Source: Zeugodacus cucurbitae (Eukaryota > Arthropoda > Insecta > Diptera > Tephritidae). Taken from it: 64,000 nt of DNA. Under the pieces are notes generated by a model. It was not told the origin of the DNA. It saw only the letters and a program-made list of their open reading frames with translations, and made no database searches. Below are positions 14,280 through 24,744 of the stretch, piece after piece. Position 1 is the stretch's first letter. Every line of letters begins with the position of its first letter. Both the position numbers and the translations under genes were made by a program. The stretch is taken from the NCBI RefSeq assembly GCF_028554725.1, contig NC_071667.1, forward strand, positions 8,291,501-8,355,500. Direction: 5' to 3'.

Positions 14280-14285
14280 TATATA
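14280..14285 (-). promoter_or_regulatory. Possible TATA box for Sbf
   Basis: The minus strand reads GTATATAGCG about 83 bases upstream of the Sbf start codon. If used, it would start transcription near 14250-14255, giving a very short leader that includes the ATG at 14243. I see no matching initiator, so the assignment is weak. Confidence 0.25.
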
Positions 14286-15882
14286 CACCTGCTCTTGGCA
14301 AAGTGCAACAGTCTTAAAGCGACGCTGACGACGACGTTGACGTTGACGTCGTGGTTGTCAACGTCACTAATTTTGCACTGGTCCTTCTTCACACTGGTGT
14401 GAGACAACTAAAAAGTTAAACATCATTTGTTTTATTACTTCTTTGATTTCTTATTATGAATGTTATATGTATGTACATAGGTGTTCCGGTATCGCCGAGT
14501 AACCCTTTCCAAATAGAGCGAAGTCAATGCCTGATTTACGCCGTCACTGTCAGCAACATTAAAAGTTGGGTATCATCAAATTTGCATAAATTTCTCAATT
14601 AATTTCGTTCGCGTTTCGCATAAATTAATTTACAATATGTTTTGTGCGCATTCGTTTTGCCATTCACTAACACAATGGGTGCGTTACTTTCAACAGAACT
14701 TCGCCATAAGCCACCATAAATATATAACACATTTTTTAATCAATTTCATTCCATCTTTTGGATAATCGACCACTGCACAACAACCACACCCTGTAGAATT
14801 TTTTGTTTTGTATCTTTTGTTAGACGTCTATGCGATACAACGAGTAATCAGCGAGGCACCAATGTACATACAATCTGCTTTTCGCGTACACAATACACCA
14901 ACAATACAATGCAAATGAAATTCCTTCTCAAAATATTTTATTATAAACAAATTGGCCCTTACGTCCGTCGCCGCTACGTTTCGCGCACAAAATCTCAGCC
15001 AATACACCTTTTTCTTCTTAATGTTTACACGGCACACACAACGACGGGCAACGTTCAAAATAATTATTTCGCCTTTTCCAAACGCCAGTCAACTACACCC
15101 ACGAAGACAGCTGGAAAATGAATTTAACAATTCCAAACGAAAAAAATAACAAATAGCAGAGAACGTATTATACGTTCTCTGCAAACTGCCAATTGGGTGA
15201 CGTGTTAAGTGTTGCCATAAAAATAAAGTGTCAGATTTAAAATGGTTTATGTCTGAGCTAAATAAATGCGCTAGATTCTTAAATTTGTCCAGAGCGTTCG
15301 CTTTATCCAATAATGACATAAAGTGAGTATGTTAAAGGGGTCTTATTCATATAACAAGTTGAATTAGTCCTTTTACCTAACATTTCCAATAAAGATCGTT
15401 AATTTTCAATAACATATTTAAACCAACTATTTACAATTCATTAAAATTACAATATATTTGTTTATTTAATTTTTTTTAAATTATTTATTCGGAAATATTC
15501 TAAACTATATACACATATGTGTGGATGTGGCAATCATTCATTGATAAAGTTCATTATAGGCAAACTTTGTTTAAAAAATTTCTATTCATTCTCCAAGGAA
15601 TTGGTAAGGATTTGGTGGAAAAATAAAATTCTTTAAACGAAACTTGGTCCATTTCGAACAAATATTTTCATGTTCAGATGTAACATCGATTGTGGTACAA
15701 GTATGAGTTGTGCCAACATGCCACAAAATGCGAAAAAAAACTAATTGAAACCGTTATCGGTGCGATAAATATAAAAATAAACTAAAAATAGATATCAATG
15801 CAGCAAAGTTTGTTTGGGATTTCCCAAAACATGCCCACGTACACAACGCGTTGATTTATCATAACGTCGTTACGTAAAACAA
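14286..15882. other. Spacer between Sbf and the Gly-Pro-Ala repeat gene
   Basis: This holds the Sbf upstream region, with GACGTT/GTCAAC-rich sequence around 14317-14372, and the 3' flank of the next minus-strand gene. A 76-codon minus-strand frame at 15089-15319 has no splice partners or familiar motif and was not called. Apart from the palindrome at 15156-15182 nothing stands out. Confidence 0.45.
15156..15182. repeat. Perfect 12 bp inverted repeat with 3 bp loop
   Basis: The arms GCAGAGAACGTA and TACGTTCTCTGC are exact reverse complements separated by TTA. The structure lies in the spacer about 960 bases upstream of the Sbf start codon. It could be a dimeric protein-binding site or a hairpin. 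Confidence 0.7.
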
Positions 15883-18800
15883 TCATCGCAGCATTTCGGA
15901 GCACTTCATTATGCGCGCCTGCAAAATATTTTAAATCGAAAAACAAGCAACACACTAAAATTAATTGACTGCATACCTTAAGAGTTTTCATTTGTTTGCT
16001 GTGAGTTCTGGACAAAGTAGGTCTTGTTTCTCGACATGTTAAAAGCCTAGAAAAATGCAATATATTATATACACACATACATATATATAAAAACAATTCC
16101 TCACTCCTCTACGGATTCAGAATAGCTATCGTCCATGTGTCGATATGTCTTTCCGGTTGAGGTGTATTGATTCTTGGGTGTTTTTGGTTGCGCTTTCAAA
16201 CTGTCCAAATACTCCTTTGCCATTTCAATATCACGTTCCAATTTGCTCACTGCAATAATAACATATTTTTTTTAAATATCGTTGATTACAATAACAATAA
16301 ATGATTCACAAGGTTATTACTCACCTTTTTCTTTAAGCATTTCCTCCGAGTTGCTGCAGCAGAGAGCGTTTTTACAATGACAACACTTGAGACCTTCACC
16401 GTCCTTGAAGCCCAGCTCAGTTAGTATCATATTTAATAGACAACCTGGATGCAACTTGTCGGCGGCCATAAATATTTTTCTATGCATATACGCCAACTCG
16501 CGGAAGGACATGCACTGAATGCCGTTGTGCAGAAGCTTGTGGCAAAGTGCGTAGAATTTACTTTTTGGTACTAGACTTTTGCAAAAGCAGAAACCGCATT
16601 CCATCATGAAGGAATTCAGAATCGCACGTAATTCCTTTTCCAGTGCACTTCCCGCTCTAATATTCGATATCATTGTGTTGGCATTGGTGTCGATAAATTG
16701 TTGGAATGCATCTGAATCTGCTGCTGCAGCTGCACCTTTTCCTCTTCGGCCTTTGCCACCACCAGAAGTCGGTGCACCTCGGCCAGTAGGACCTCTACCA
16801 GGAACCCCGCCATCTACACCTTCTCCTTTTCCAGGTTTAATGCCAATTCCACCACCACTTTCTCCGTCACCAACTGCAGAGCCATCGCCAACAGGACCTG
16901 CACCGCCAATGGCTCCTGTGCCTGGTCCTCCGCGATCCGGTTCTCCAGGGCCGCCTACTAGTCCAGCACCTCCAGGCCCACCTACTTGACCAACATCAGG
17001 TCTGCCAACGTCACCCGTAGCACGACCGGGACCACCTGCACCAGGAGCGCCTGCAACAGGACCGCGAGCAGCAGGTCCACCAGCAGCGGGACCACGAGCA
17101 GCAGGACCACCAGGAGCGGGACCACGAGCAGCAGGTCCACCAGCAGCGGGACCACCAGCAGCAGGAGCAGTAGCAGCGGGACCAGCAGCAGCAGCAGGAC
17201 CAGCAGCAGCAGCAGGACCAGCAGTAGCAGCAGGACCACCACCAGCAGCAGGACCAGCAGCAGCAGCAGGACCAGCAGTAGCAACAGGACCACCACCAGC
17301 AGCAGGTCCACCAGCAGCAGGACCAGCAGCAGCAGCAGGACCAGCAGTAGCAGCAGGACCACCACCAGTAGCAGGTCCACCAGCAGCAGGACCACCAGCG
17401 GTAGGTCCACCAGCAGCAGCAGGTCCACCAGCAGCAGGACCACCAGCAGCGGGACCACCTGTAGCAGGAGCAGTAGCAGCAGCAGGACCACCAGCAGCAG
17501 GACCACCTGCTGCAGGAGCAGTAGCAGCGGGACCACCAGCAGCAGGACCACCAGCAGCAGGACCACCAGCGGCAGGACCACCAGCAGCAGGACCACCAGC
17601 AGCAGGACCCCGAGCAGCAGGACCACCAGCAGCGGGACCACCAGCAGCAGCAGGACCACCAGCGGCAGGACCACCGGCAGCAGGCCCACCAGCAGCAGGA
17701 CCACCAGCGGCAGCACCGCCGGCAGCAGGTCCACCAGCAGCAGGAGCAGTAGCAGCGGGACCACCAGCAGCAGCAGGACCAGCAGCAGTAGGTCCACCAG
17801 CAGCAGTAGGTCCACCAGCAGCAGGTGCACCAGCAGCGGGACCACCAGCAGCAGGAGCAGTAGCAGCGGGACCACCAGCAGCAGCAGGACCAGCAGCAGT
17901 AGGTCCACCAGCAGCAGGTGCACCAGCAGCGGGACCACCAGCAGCAGGTCCACCGGAAGCAGGACCAGCAACAGTAGGTCCACCAGCGGCAGGACCACCG
18001 GCAGCAGGTCCACCAGCAGCAGGACCACCAGCGGCAGGACCACCGGCAGCAGGAGCAGTAGCAGCGGGACCACCAGCAGCAGCAGGACCAGCAGCAGCAG
18101 GACCAGCAGCAGTAGGTCCACCAGCAGCAGGTGCACCAGCAGGTCCACCAGCAGCGGGACCACCTGCAGCAGGAGCAGTAGCAGCGGGACCACCAGCAGC
18201 AGCAGGTCCACCAGCAGCGGGACCACCAGCAGCAGCAGGACCGCCAGCAGCAGGACCACCGCCAGCAGCAGGACCGCCAGCAGCAGCAGCAGGACCACCA
18301 GCAGCAGGAGGACCACCAGCAGCGGGACCACGAGCAGCAGGTCCACCAGCAGCAGGACCACCTGCAGCAGGAGCAGAAGCGGCGGGACCACCAGCAGCAG
18401 CAGGTCCACCAGCAGCGGGACCACCAGCAGCAGCAGGACCGCCAGCAGCAGGACCACCGCCAGCAGCAGGACCGCCAGCAGCAGCAGCAGGACCACCAGC
18501 AGCAGGTCCACCAGCAGCAGGTCCACCAGCAGCAGGACCACCAGCAGCAGGTCCACCAGCAGCAGGACCACCAGCAGCGGGACCACCAGCAGCAGGTCCA
18601 CCGGAAGCAGGACCAGCAACAGTAGGTCCACCAACAGGAGCAGGTCCACCAGCAGCGGGACCACCAGCAGCAGGTGCACCAGCAATAGGTCCACCCATTT
18701 TAGCAGCAGCTGGCTCGCCAACCGCTGAGGTTGGTACAGGTTGAGTAGCTTCAGGGGTAGGAGTTTTTCCCGCAGCTGGGACACCTCTCTGTACATCCGT

Positions 18801-19484
18801 CGCATCTTTCATGATGTCTTTAGTAGCAAGATTTGGATCAATGCCACGTTTTTCAAGCAGTTCTCGCAGTTTTTTATTTTCTTCCTGACATTTCTGATTC
18901 TTGGCTTGTTCCTCGAGTAATTGCCGTCGTAAATCATCTATAATGCTTTGATCGTCGCGTGTATTAAGCGCATTTACTGCATTCGTCAATTGCACATTCT
19001 TCAACTGTATGTCGCTTATCTCCTTCACCAATTTCATAGATTCCTTCAAGTCCTTATCCATATAAGCGGTATCCAACGCAGTTTTACCCACATCCGTGCC
19101 CATTTTATCCACACGATTAGAAAACTCATTAAGTCTGTCCATAGCATGCACATTCAGGGCATCCTTATCTTTCTTCAAATAAGATATATCATCCTGGGCT
19201 TTCCTACATTTCTCCTCCAAATATTCATTTTGTTTTGTTAAGTGTTTGACCATCTCGTGCATTCGCTGTAATTCCGCACAACACTCATCCGCACTGAGAC
19301 CATCGGTAATGGCTGGACCACCGATTTTGTCGCCATCGCCGCCACGTTTCTTTATCTCCTTTTTGATTTCATTCAATGTAGCGCGCGCAAAGAACGTCAG
19401 ATCGTCCATATAATCGGAGCAGGTTTGAGTTTGGGTGTCGTGCAGGTTTTGTATGGCGTTATTCTGGAGCTCTTCAATGACACT
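15883..19484 (-). CDS. Large Gly-Pro-Ala repeat protein with coiled coil and Cys-rich C-terminus, unknown function
   Basis: Four in-phase exons: 16325-19484, 16105-16249, 15977-16046 and 15883-15918. They give about 1136 residues from the acceptor at 19484; an in-frame Met lies at 19409 (MDDLTFFARATL). A real upstream first exon is likely, because the frame stays open above that Met to a pyrimidine tract ending in CAG at 19485. The N-terminus (about 200 residues) is charged coiled coil. The middle (about 560 residues) is almost pure GGPAAGGPAA-type repeat. After a Gly-rich linker, the C-terminus (about 200 residues) is Cys-rich (CGFCFC, CCHCKNALCC) and ends with a second helical segment. No catalytic motif is seen and I do not recognise the family. 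The neighbouring gene upstream on the same strand is also Gly-rich plus coiled coil, which suggests a local pair. A structural role is only a guess. The stop TGA at 16101-16103 overlaps the third-exon donor, so a shorter C-terminus is possible. Confidence 0.72.
16990..18700 (-). repeat. In-frame Gly-Pro-Ala tandem repeat
   Basis: On the plus strand this is a string of CCAGCAGCAGGACCA-like 15 bp units with 12-18 bp variants (CCACCAGCAGCAGGA, GGACCAGCAGCAGCA). On the coding minus strand it reads as GGPAA, GGPAAA, GAPAA and TAPAA units. Larger blocks also recur, for example the runs starting near 18230 and 18430, which suggests expansion by unequal exchange or slippage. Confidence 0.9.
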
Positions 19485-19639
19485 CTGGGCATTTGTGCAA
19501 GGAAAATGTACAGCAGAAATAGCGAAGGAGAAAACCGAATATTATTATCAGTGTTATTAAAAGTACAGTTGGCTTCGCTTCGCACATGCTACATACATAC
19601 ATATTTATGTGTAGGTAAATATGTACAAATGTGAGTAAT

Positions 19640-19873
19640 TCAATATTCTGTATCAGTGTCATCAGTGTCCTTCCCTTTTGTTATCGTATTTTCTATAGCA
19701 CTTGTTCTACACAATATCCCCTCCTTCTTACATTTATCGGCTATTACTTCCGTTTCTGTATCCGAGTCTGCTGGCCATGTATGTCGATCAATGCGTACGC
19801 AGGAAGAGCAAACTTTTCGGAAACGAACTCTTTTCCTGCACTTGCTTTTCATGCCCATTTCTACAAAATGCCG
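19640..19873 (-). CDS. Probable terminal coding exon of a small basic/acidic protein, unknown
   Basis: After a good acceptor (TATTTACAG, minus strand) a 78-codon frame runs to a TGA at 19640. It encodes a basic Cys-containing start (KSKCRKRVRF), then an acidic tail with repeated D-T-D/E steps. It lies between the Gly-Pro-Ala gene and the possible first exon at 20209-20277, which would splice to it in phase 0. It may be a separate small gene or an alternative 3' exon of the Gly-Pro-Ala gene. No family is recognised. Confidence 0.4.
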   Translation of the reverse strand, partial: RHFVEMGMKSKCRKRVRFRKVCSSCVRIDRHTWPADSDTETEVIADKCKKEGILCRTSAIENTITKGKDTDDTDTEY

Positions 19874-20208
19874 CTGTAAATACGAGCAAGGCCAGCGCAA
19901 TTAAGCTTTACATTCATACAATACACATATTTCATTTTCATTTATTTTTTTTTGTAGGTTGAGAGAGTACTAATTGTTGGTCTATGAATGTGGTGGCAAC
20001 GCGGGTTGTAAGTCCAATCCAGAGCCAGCCATGAGAGTGACACGTGCCATTAATTTTTGTTAATACTAAGCATTCGAAAGCTAAAGTTTCTTGGTGTGTG
20101 ACATATATTTTGACATTTAAAACACACTCTTAACACTCTCTAGACATATAACTCGATTTTAGAGGACGTTACGATTTCGTAACTATCGCGTATGCGGAGG
20201 GTTCATAC

Positions 20209-20277
20209 CATATAGAGTTTAACGTCGAAACTTCGCGTGATTTTAAGTATTAAGAAGCCTTTCACTTGCTTCTCCAT
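20209..20277 (-). other. Possible first coding exon upstream of the Gly-Pro-Ala gene
   Basis: The minus strand has an ATG at 20277 (MEKQVKGFLILK) followed by 23 open codons and a GTATGA donor at 20208. The phase fits both the acceptor at 19484 and the one at 19873. The sequence has no recognisable domain, so this is only a candidate. Confidence 0.25.
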
Positions 20278-20660
20278 TGTTATGAGTTGGCTGGTAACCG
20301 GTAGTATTTTAAAATAACGAATGTCATCGACTCACATCCCTTGTTAGATCGAAACTTAATTAAAATATTTTTTTTTATGGAAGATTTGAAAGAGACTTTA
20401 CAAGGACTGTAAATGAACACGCTTTTGTATATAAATGTATGTATATATTTTCAACAATCGATTTATTCAACTCACAAAATTTCTTAAATTAAGAACAAGA
20501 AGAAAAAAAAACAGAGCTTATACAAAATTTATGATTAATATACAGTGAATAATAATAAAAAAATATTTATATATATATATATATATGTATTGTTTAAAGC
20601 ATTAGTAGATATGGGCATGAACATACAAGTGTATATACATTCTGCTAATTGGCATTGCAG
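20278..20660. other. Short spacer between two minus-strand genes
   Basis: The 3' flank of the upstream coiled-coil gene; AT-rich with a (TA)n run near 20570-20586. No coding region is seen. The 60-codon plus-strand frame across 20545-20727 is antisense to a real exon. Confidence 0.45.
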
Positions 20661-23088
20661 TCAGTTATCCGACAAACAATTCTCATTATCATGGCCAGCA
20701 TCTGGGTCTCGATTGCACATACAATAGCCACTGTTTCTAAACTTTTTGGCCTTGTACTATGAAATCGAAAAGAAACGAAAATAAATTTCAATGCTCACTT
20801 AATTTTTTTATATAAATGAGCATTATGAATTTCGTCAACAACTTACCATTAATTGGTTGTACTGACAGTTGTAATCGTTCAGAGCCAGCTCACGACGCAT
20901 TAGCTCGTTACGCAAACTGCCGATCTCCATTTGCAGGCATTCGGCTTTTTGTGCGCTGCAACGGGCACGAATGAGATCTTCCTTCATTTCGTCGAGTTGA
21001 CACTGTTATAAAGAAGTTAAGAATAATTTGATAGGTATCATAAAACAATAATTATATTGAATGATATATAATAATTGCGTATATTAAAAATTGGGAATGT
21101 TCAATTTCTAAGAAAAACTGAAAATGGACTGGGTGCGTGCTTAATGGGGTACCGGAAGATTGACAGTACCCGACAAAGTTCGGCTAATAATGGACCAATA
21201 TCGAGTTTTGCTACAAGAACATACATATTTCTCAATCTTTCAAAAATCTAGAAATATTTTAAAGTTGTTGCTTTTGTACTAAGAGTAGAGACAAAGCAAG
21301 ACGTTTTGAGATTTAACAGAAAGATCTTTAACCCATAAAATCTTATTTAGTAAAATACTTCATTAAAAATACAACAATGTAGTCGGATCCCCTAGAATAT
21401 CACTATCCAACGTACTATTTAATGTTGTGGGACCTTCAATAAAGTATAAAAAACAGCTTTACAGTGTACACTTACCCTCAGTATGTCCTCATTAAACTTA
21501 TGTTTGGCAATTTGATCTTCGTAGTAGTCTTGCATCTGTTTCATCTCATGCTCCATTTTATTTATATGTTTGGATTGACTATCCAAATCGCTTGATAGAC
21601 TGTCAGACATTTTGTCGGCCTCCTTTGCTATCTTCTGCAGTTCGTACACCTTAGCCTCAAGATCTTTGAAAGTTTTGCATTTCTCACGAAGAGAATTGCG
21701 CTCTTTAATAATCGCCTTGAGTGTCTCAGCATCCTGATCGGACATTTTATTCCGATTATCCATGGTGCCCCTCAGTTTGTCATCTTCAAATTTACGTAGT
21801 ATGGATACTTCCTTACGCAACTTGTTCACCTCGTTCTGTAGGAATCCAATATCGGCGCTTTTTTCCGGTTCAACTTTGAGTGTTTCGAAGGATGCGCGCA
21901 ACGACAGTTTCTCCATCAGTCGCTTTAGATATGCATTTTCGGCTTGTAATATTTCATAGGCTTTGCTCATATCTTCGAATTTATTGTAAATCTGTAAGAG
22001 TTCATTTTCTTCACCCTTACTGATTTTACCACTAGAGGTGAGTTTCTGTATTTTGTTGTAGAAATCTTTCGAATTATTGCCATCGAATTTTTTATTCATA
22101 ATGGCTTTGATCTTATCATTCTCCATATTAGATACTTTTAAACGCTCGTTCGATACCTCCAATTGTTTTTCGAGATTCTTTTTGTGTAGCAACAATTCCT
22201 GCATTCTTCCCATTTGTTCGTTGGCGCAAGCAAGTACGCTATCAGCGCTAATGAGACTTCCTGGTCCACCGCTTGGTCCTCCACCTCCGGAACCACCTTT
22301 TCCTGGACCCCCTCCTCCAGTGCCGCCCATTCGTCCGCGACCACTAGGACCAGCTCCCTCATCACCGCTCATACCCGGTTGACCAACATAACCGCTTTCG
22401 GTGCCTTGTTTAGGCCGACCACCACGCCCAGCGTCTAGTCCCCGACCTTGAACTCGTCCAGCTACACCCGTTCCATCTCTATCGTAGGCATTATCATAGT
22501 CATCTTCGACATCTCCATCTCCAAAGCCTCCAACCTAAAAGTAAAAAGATTTTAGATTTTAATTGGCGCAAATATACAAACTATGGAAACATCTCCCGAA
22601 TTCCCCAAAAAACGCTTTGCATTACTTAGTGCCAGCCCGACACAAATTAACTTCCTTTTGGCTGTCACCTTCCACTTTAGTTTTTTATAAATAATACTCG
22701 TTTGTTTTTGTACAAATATCACAAAGGACAAATATATTTTAGTGATCTTTAAAAACTATTTACGCGATCTATCAATTAAATTCATTAAAAATATAGCTAT
22801 TACATCGACATAAAAATATTTACGAAATCGTATCGCTATTGGGGAATTCGCCGGCCTAATATTACATTGCAATAATTTAGTTGACCTCAAGATTTGACCT
22901 ACCGGCGATTGACAGTTGATCAAATCTGAAAGGAATCTCGATTGCAACGACTCGTCCATGGCCCATGAGCGATGATCGATGGTCGACTGATAGGTCTTCA
23001 ACTTGACACAAGCCTTGCGGCACTCATAGTCGACCGTCTCGTTCATAAAGGGGACATGGAAAAATTCTTTTTGCGTTGAAAATGCCAT
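20661..23088 (-). CDS. Gly-rich coiled-coil protein, unknown function
   Basis: Four exons join exactly in phase 0: 22903-23088, 21476-22534, 20847-21002 and 20661-20756. They give about 498 aa. The N-terminus (MAFSTQKEFFHVPFMNE, about 62 residues) is globular with paired Cys. A Gly/Asp/Arg-rich stretch follows (about 63-150; GGGGPGKGGSGGGG). Then comes a long heptad-rich coiled coil (about 150-460), and the short C-terminus holds three Cys (GYCMCNRDPD...NC). No enzyme motif, transmembrane segment or signal peptide is visible. The arrangement of Gly-rich block, then a Ser-Ala-Asp segment and coiled coil resembles the N-terminal half of the next gene downstream, so the two may be diverged duplicates. 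I do not recognise a named orthologue. Confidence 0.78.
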
Positions 23089-24744
23089 TTCGCCTGACTT
23101 GACTTATTCTTTATATTTATATGGAGCTTGCTCTTGCGATTTTAGAAAGTTTAATATTGCTATTAAAGTCTTTAAAATGCTCGAGACCAATGCTAGTACA
23201 CGGTACGTTTGATGACTGGTTGGTTACTCCTCTATTCCTTTGTTCGGTGGCGGTTTTCAAAGGTAAGATTTTTATCCTTGTTGTTGGTTTTGCTATTTTG
23301 TTTTGTGAGTTTTGCTCGTTTGTTTGTTTGTTTAGTTTTCGGTTTTAGTTTGACCTAGTAGTAGTTGCTTGTTGTTATTTTTGTTTTTTCGATATATATT
23401 TTATTTTTTTTATATGCTTGTTCTTGCTGTTCGTTGTTAAGTGACAATAAAATTAATAGCGGTACTGCAAGCTTCTTCACATAAAACATATAACAGCTTC
23501 TTGCTTTATTTAAATCTTCGTGTATTTGTTGTTATTCGTTTTATTAATTAACAATGGTACAATATTAGCAATTAATTGTTGTAAAACTTGAAATTTATTA
23601 GTTGCAATGAGTTTTTTTGAACGAAAATCTAATTTGAAAACTGCTTTCGCCCGAGTTTCCTATATTTTCCAAGAATTGTTTTCACTAATTGATTTTGAAC
23701 AAACTACTATGTTCGGCCATTTTCGATCTAATTTTTTACAGTGCTTTTTGTTATTCATTCTTTACAGTGTTCATCATTGTTATTATTACAAATGGCCTTT
23801 TCATTTAATTATATTTTATTTAATATATAATTTGAAATTGTATAACTTAAATATTCAAACTCTTAAAAGAGCAGCTGTCGCATTTTGACCAATGTCCCCG
23901 GTAGTTCGAGAATTTATACCATACAACGGAAATGTGCCGTTTGGCCTTTAAAAAATTTAGTATTTGCGAAAACCGATAGAGACTCATCAGCTTGCGTCAT
24001 AGTTGTTGGTAATAAGACCACTTGTTATAGTAGTCAATAGCAATTAGCTAGCAAAGACCAGTACCACATTGGGAAGTCCGTTGTCTGAAATGTTGTATTC
24101 GCTTTTATTCGGGAAAGGTCTGTCAACTCGGCATAATTCTTCAAAATTATTTGGCAAATGTTTTGTGCGTTCTGCAAAAAAAAAAAACGATAGACTTGGC
24201 GTTTTCGACGCTGTGTAACTTTAATTCATAACAAATCCTTAGATTTTTTAGAATATAGATTATAACATTAGCAAGTTCATTTTACGAATATAAAAAACAA
24301 TTTCGAGAGTAGAGATATTAGTCCAAGCGAAGTTTGACGGTTCCTCTAAATAATGCGCCAGCGCAGTGGAATGATCGAATAATTAGAGATCGCAACATTT
24401 CAACATAAAATTTCAGTTAGAGAGGTTAACTAAATAGAAAGTGTATAACTCTTGGATGGTAATATATTTTGTCAGTACCTTATGTATTTCGATACTTTTA
24501 TGCTTAGAACGATGAAAAATGTCCAGATCATCTAATAATTTTGATTATTAAACTAAAATGATGGTTCATGATATTGAAATTATTTAATTTTTTTTCTATA
24601 ATGCTCATTTGTTCTTAGTGAATATTTTATGCTTCCAATGCATACGTAAACAAAACTACGTATGCAAGACAACATTAACTTCTAGTAACTAAAAGTTATC
24701 TAAGCATTACGCTAACATTACTTAAGAAAATTAACTTAATTTAA
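23089..24744. other. Spacer between the coiled-coil gene and SRBD1
   Basis: The promoter side of the coiled-coil gene and the 3' flank of SRBD1. T-rich sequence on the plus strand creates chance open frames (23121-23348, 23607-23888) of low-complexity hydrophobic residues. No gene or repeat is identified. Confidence 0.45.

Noticed and set aside
15089..15319. 76-codon minus-strand ORF upstream of Sbf
   Set aside because: Runs through the palindrome at 15156-15182, has no splice partner and resembles nothing known to me.
16986..18728. 580-codon plus-strand ORF antisense to the Gly-Pro-Ala gene
   Set aside because: It exists only because the repeat lacks stops in this frame; it has no start context, splice sites or complex sequence at either end.
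16982..18805. 607-codon Leu/Val-rich minus-strand ORF
   Set aside because: Frame shadow of the repeat; the coiled-coil and Cys-rich flanks are coherent only in the other frame.
22756..22902. Extension of the coiled-coil gene exon 1 past 22903
   Set aside because: Good GTAGGT donor and exact phase 0 continuation at 22534 show it is intron.
23607..23888. 93-codon plus-strand ORF
   Set aside because: Low-complexity Phe/Leu/Tyr/Ile sequence from T-rich DNA.
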